A stretch of 10,127 nucleotides of DNA, taken from Acidobacteriota bacterium (GTDB taxonomy: Bacteria; Acidobacteriota; Blastocatellia; RBC074). The notes beneath the pieces were generated by a model. It did not search any database and was not told the DNA's origin. It saw only the letters and a list, made by a program, of their open reading frames with translations. Every line of letters begins with the position of its first letter. The stretch's first letter is position 1. Shown here one piece after another: positions 8,701 through 10,127 of this stretch. Made by a program: the position numbers and the translations under genes. Where the stretch lies: assembly GCA_017991275.1 (NCBI GenBank), contig JAGNMH010000125.1, positions 1 through 10,127 on the forward strand, read 5' to 3'.

Positions 8701-9031
8701 ACGTTACGAAGCCATCATCCAAGCCAATCGTGACCGTCTGCGCCCGATTCTGATGACAACGCTGGCATTGGTTGCCGGTATGTTGCCGCTGGCCGTCGGC
8801 ACAGGCCCCGGAGCCGAAGAGCGCCGTTCGATTGCCACGGTCGTTATCGGCGGACAAACCTTGTCTCTGCTGTTGACGTTGTTAATGACTCCGGTGGCTT
8901 ATATCGTCTTTGATGATATTGGTGAATGGTTTCGCCGCCGCTTCAAACGGAATGTCAGAACGACGTCAACGCCTACTGAAACAGGCGAAGTGATTACGGC
9001 CAGAACCGCTCATTCGGAATCTGGAGATTAA
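5759..9031 (+). CDS. RND multidrug efflux pump inner-membrane subunit, AcrB/HAE1 type
   Basis: A complete 1090-residue proton-driven exporter subunit, slightly longer than AcrB (1049). The N terminus is the typical cytoplasmic ..CIERPVFA followed by TM1 (about 12-31). The two large periplasmic loops lie at about 32-350 and 560-890, and the membrane blocks at about 351-505 and 891-1052, with TM7 near 541-563. Proton-relay residues are present: Asp416-Asp417 in TM4 (VVIDDAIVVLENI), Lys963 in TM10 (VVKKNAILQID) and Thr1000 in RPILMTTLAL. The signature GTGPGAEERRSIATVVIGG is at 1014-1032. The paired Asp in TM4 fits drug-type HAE1 pumps rather than metal-ion HME pumps. Substrate unknown. ATG at 5759 has no clear ribosome binding site, but the conserved N terminus leaves little room for another start. 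No membrane-fusion or TolC-like gene is adjacent: upstream is divergent, downstream is a terminator. Partners must be encoded elsewhere. Confidence 0.95.
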   Translation: MQKLAEICIERPVFAAMIILALVVVGASSYFKLGVDRFPAVDIPTVTVRANLPGASPEEAEAVIAQTLEEAVNTVEGVEQLRSVSSQGRAFVMATFNLNRNIDDAAQDIRDRVQGVTRLFPPGTDPPIVQKFDNERQGIMTIALSSNRSIRELSELAENVVKKQLERSNGVGEINVSGGTVRSINIWADSDRLAAYRIPITQIRNAIVRQNSDVPGGNVDAGRRELTLRTMGRVVDPGSFNDLVVTTINGSPIRIRDVGYAEDGTKEPRSASRLTDLSKVGDDPKARAQVQAIPSVTIGIQRQTGANTMAVIEDVKKNLSVVQAELPPDVKLEVINDQSRYIKNALGEINVHLILGSILACLVVFLFMRSWHATVIAGIAIPTSVISTFGMMKALDFTLNSVTMLALVLMVGVVIDDAIVVLENIFRYVEEKKMPPKQAAIEATREIGLAVLATTLSLVVIFVPVSFMRSISGRFLMQFGITAAVAIMVSLLVSFTLTPTMSARLISVSDVGHHEDVAASRRGFYRFIDGAYTWMLKLVLRHRILVWALALLVIASSVPLYGLIKQDFIPSNVDEAEFSVGLSAPEGTSLSSMNEALLAVENELKSMPEIRLMLGQAGSSFMGSVNNAEIYLRIPPHEERTINFQKFWAGLKRGEPLAVFRSNYSARDVQMKVRQRLRKFTHLRPSVRNPQTINLGGGGFTDLDFAVRGPELNELVRYANLLRERAPELGLMDADVTLKVDKPELKVNIDRARAADLGVDSTDIATALRIMVGGDERVSRFHDEKMNEDYDVQVRLRQGDRNDAETISRLFVPSSRGEMVNLENVVKLESSTTSSRIDRMDRQRQVSLRANIAPGYALADRIAVLREEVAKMNMPAGYNTAISGRGRELERTFVEFIIAFLLSIAFMYMILASQFESVIHPITILISLPLAVPFALLSLWAMNDTLNLYSALGILVLFGVVKKNAILQIDHMNGLRRKGMERYEAIIQANRDRLRPILMTTLALVAGMLPLAVGTGPGAEERRSIATVVIGGQTLSLLLTLLMTPVAYIVFDDIGEWFRRRFKRNVRTTSTPTETGEVITARTAHSESGD

Positions 9032-9052
9032 ACACTTCTGCAACTAATAGAC

Positions 9053-9121
9053 AAAAAATACGGGGCAGGAAAATAAGATCAAGGTTGAAAGCCTCTTTTA
9101 TTTTCTGCCCCCATGTTTTTT
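9053..9121. terminator. Strong intrinsic terminator, probably bidirectional
   Basis: Bases 9062-9068 pair with 9105-9111 (GGGGCAG/CTGCCCC), G9069 bulges, and 9070-9078 pair with 9096-9104 (AAAATAAGA against TTTTATTTT with one G-U). That gives a stem of about 16 pairs; a small AGG/CCT helix can add to the loop end. On the + strand T6 at 9116-9121 follows four bases after the stem, ending the RND transcript 22 nt or more after its stop. On the minus strand A6 at 9053-9058 gives a second U-tract, so transcripts arriving from the right would also stop here. Confidence 0.85.
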
Positions 9122-9153
9122 CTATCAAGGGTTATAACTTCGCCTGCCAGCTC

Positions 9154-9182
9154 GCGCCGAGAATGAACACACCCTGTATAAT
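9154..9182 (+). promoter_or_regulatory. Likely rlmB promoter
   Basis: A perfect TATAAT -10 hexamer stands at 9177-9182, 44 nt before the rlmB start, just after the terminator that closes the previous gene. The bases at the usual -35 position (around 9154-9159) are GC-rich and do not match TTGACA, so the promoter may depend on its -10 box. Transcription would start near 9189 and leave a leader of about 38 nt. Confidence 0.5.
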
Positions 9183-9211
9183 CCGCTAAGACTTCAATCC
9201 CACTTTGATCT

Positions 9212-9218
9212 GAGGTGA
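9212..9218 (+). promoter_or_regulatory. Ribosome binding site of rlmB
   Basis: GAGGTGA stands 8 nt before the ATG at 9227-9229. It decides the start: a GTG at 9215 in the same frame lies inside this motif and would leave itself without a binding site, so the longer version of the gene is unlikely. Confidence 0.8.
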
Positions 9219-9226
9219 CTGTTCCA

Positions 9227-10009
9227 ATGAATCACATTTACGGTTTGTCTCCTGTGCTGGAAGCTTTGCGAGCGCGGCGGCGTCCAATCAGAAAAATCCT
9301 GATTGCCAGCGGAGCCAACCCGGCGCGGCTGAAAGAATTGACAGAAACCGCCAAGCACGCAGGCGTCGGAATTGAAACGCGCGACCGGCACGAACTGGAT
9401 CAATTGACTCGCAACGCCAACCACCAGGGCGTGTTGGCTTTGGTCATGGAACCTGTGGGCGCCGCCCACGGTCATAAGCAAAAACGAAATGCCGGTTATG
9501 TCGAATCCGACACGATTCTGGATTCTTTGGGCGAATGCCCGTTGCTGGTTTTGCTGGATGGAATCGAAGACCCGCACAATCTGGGAGCGATCTTGAGAAG
9601 CTGCGAGGGCGCCGGAGTTGACGGCGTTTTCATCCCCGAACATCGCGCCGCCGGATTGAACGAAACCGTGGCGAAGACTTCGGCGGGTGCGGTCGAATAC
9701 GTGCGAATCGCCCGCGTCACCAATCTGGTTCGACTGATCGAAGAGTTAAAGGAACGCGAAATCTGGGTGGTCGGTGTCGAAGGTGGAACCGAAACCAGCT
9801 ACACCAATTTCGATTTCAACCGTCCGCTGGCCGTGGTCATGGGCAGCGAAGGCAAAGGCGTACGCCGTCTGGTACGCGAAAAATGCGATGCCATAGTTTC
9901 AATTCCAATGCGTGGTCAGTTGAATTCATTGAACGTCAGCGTAGCAACGGGCGTGGTTCTGTTTGAAGCTTTGCGGCAGAGACAAACCAGCCAACACCCC
10001 GTCAGATAA
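9227..10009 (+). CDS. rlmB: 23S rRNA (guanosine-2251-2'-O)-methyltransferase RlmB
   Basis: A 260-residue SPOUT-class (TrmH/SpoU) RNA methyltransferase that uses S-adenosylmethionine to methylate the ribose of G2251 in the peptidyl-transferase P loop of 23S rRNA. The N-terminal substrate-binding domain begins with the typical IYGLSPVLEALRA (3-15). SPOUT motif 1 is DPHNLGAILRSCEGAG (115-130) with catalytic-type Arg124, motif 2 is AVVMGSEGKGV (202-212), and motif 3 is IPMRGQLNSLNVSVATGV (226-243), forming the trefoil-knot cofactor site. It is a little longer than E. coli RlmB (243) because of a charged insert, about 76-102, between the two domains. It has its own promoter and ribosome binding site and seems to be monocistronic. 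Its TAA at 10007-10009 touches the stop codon of the opposing alr gene. Another TrmH-family 2'-O-methyltransferase specificity cannot be fully excluded from sequence alone, but the N-terminal domain favours RlmB. Confidence 0.9.
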   Translation: MNHIYGLSPVLEALRARRRPIRKILIASGANPARLKELTETAKHAGVGIETRDRHELDQLTRNANHQGVLALVMEPVGAAHGHKQKRNAGYVESDTILDSLGECPLLVLLDGIEDPHNLGAILRSCEGAGVDGVFIPEHRAAGLNETVAKTSAGAVEYVRIARVTNLVRLIEELKEREIWVVGVEGGTETSYTNFDFNRPLAVVMGSEGKGVRRLVREKCDAIVSIPMRGQLNSLNVSVATGVVLFEALRQRQTSQHPVR

Positions 10010-10127
10010 TCAAGAACTCAAGTGTATGCGCGGGACTCTGGCCGAAACGCCTGTGACTACTTCATAGGAAATCGTGCCAATCTGTTCGGCCAAATCTTCG
10101 GCTGAGATTTTCAGGCCGCCTTGTTCC
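10010..10127 (-). CDS. alr: Alanine racemase, C-terminal 38 residues (partial)
   Basis: Read from the right edge on the minus strand, the frame gives 38 residues ending SARVPRIHLSS and then TGA (complement of 10010-10012). The stretch ISAEDLAEQIGTISYEVVTG followed by RVPR is the classic C-terminal signature of PLP-dependent alanine racemase, which makes D-alanine for peptidoglycan. In most family members the protein stops at RVPRVY or a few residues later, so IHLSS is a normal short tail. The PLP-lysine domain and start are outside the window. The gene converges on rlmB with no base between the two stop codons. Confidence 0.8.
   Translation of the reverse strand, partial: EQGGLKISAEDLAEQIGTISYEVVTGVSARVPRIHLSS

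Noticed and set aside
9215..9226. GTG at 9215 as the start of rlmB
   Set aside because: The GTG is part of the ribosome binding site for the ATG at 9227, and RlmB proteins usually begin only a couple of residues before the IYG motif.
9032..9226. Possible small RNA or small protein between the RND gene and rlmB
   Set aside because: The hairpin is fully explained as a terminator and the rest as promoter and leader of rlmB; no small frame with a ribosome binding site is present.

Overview
The window looks like ordinary chromosome from a Gram-negative-type bacterium of about 50-55% GC, with no sign of plasmid, phage or insertion sequence. The best guess is Acidobacteriota, perhaps a Blastocatellia-like lineage. 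The reasons are the BACON-like plus RLLDTR-type repeat surface protein, the HAE1-type RND pump and the general codon style. This is an inference from recalled protein style, since no search could be run. Every gene is assigned at least to a family.

Layout from left to right: (1) the 3' end of a long exported protein on the + strand, holding the end of a BACON-like beta domain followed by three tandem repeats of about 130 residues, each with the same two cysteines. (2) A convergent set of three minus-strand genes, read right to left: an exported YtcJ-like amidohydrolase, a myo-inositol oxygenase (MIOX) with every diiron ligand present, and an NAD/Mn-dependent GH4 glycosidase starting 13 nt after the MIOX stop. 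(3) A divergent intergenic region. (4) A complete AcrB-like RND pump subunit on the + strand with no adaptor or outer-membrane partner beside it, closed by a strong hairpin terminator that has U-tracts in both directions. (5) rlmB (23S rRNA G2251 2'-O-methyltransferase) with a consensus -10 box and a well-placed ribosome binding site. (6) The last 38 codons of alanine racemase on the minus strand, whose stop codon directly abuts the rlmB stop.

How they may work together: MIOX turns myo-inositol into D-glucuronate, and the tightly linked GH4 enzyme could supply sugar or inositol from a glycoside or phosphoglycoside. The exported amidohydrolase upstream is in the same orientation but 69 nt away with an independent ribosome binding site for MIOX, so its membership in the same pathway is only suggested. 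The RND pump, rlmB and alr are unrelated functions. The most notable items are the MIOX-GH4 pair, the cysteine-paired repeat protein, and the rlmB/alr tail-to-tail junction with no terminator, where the nearest stop signal for alr read-through lies on the far side of rlmB. No tRNA, rRNA, CRISPR array, IS element or riboswitch was seen, and no clearly new defence or mobile system is present.
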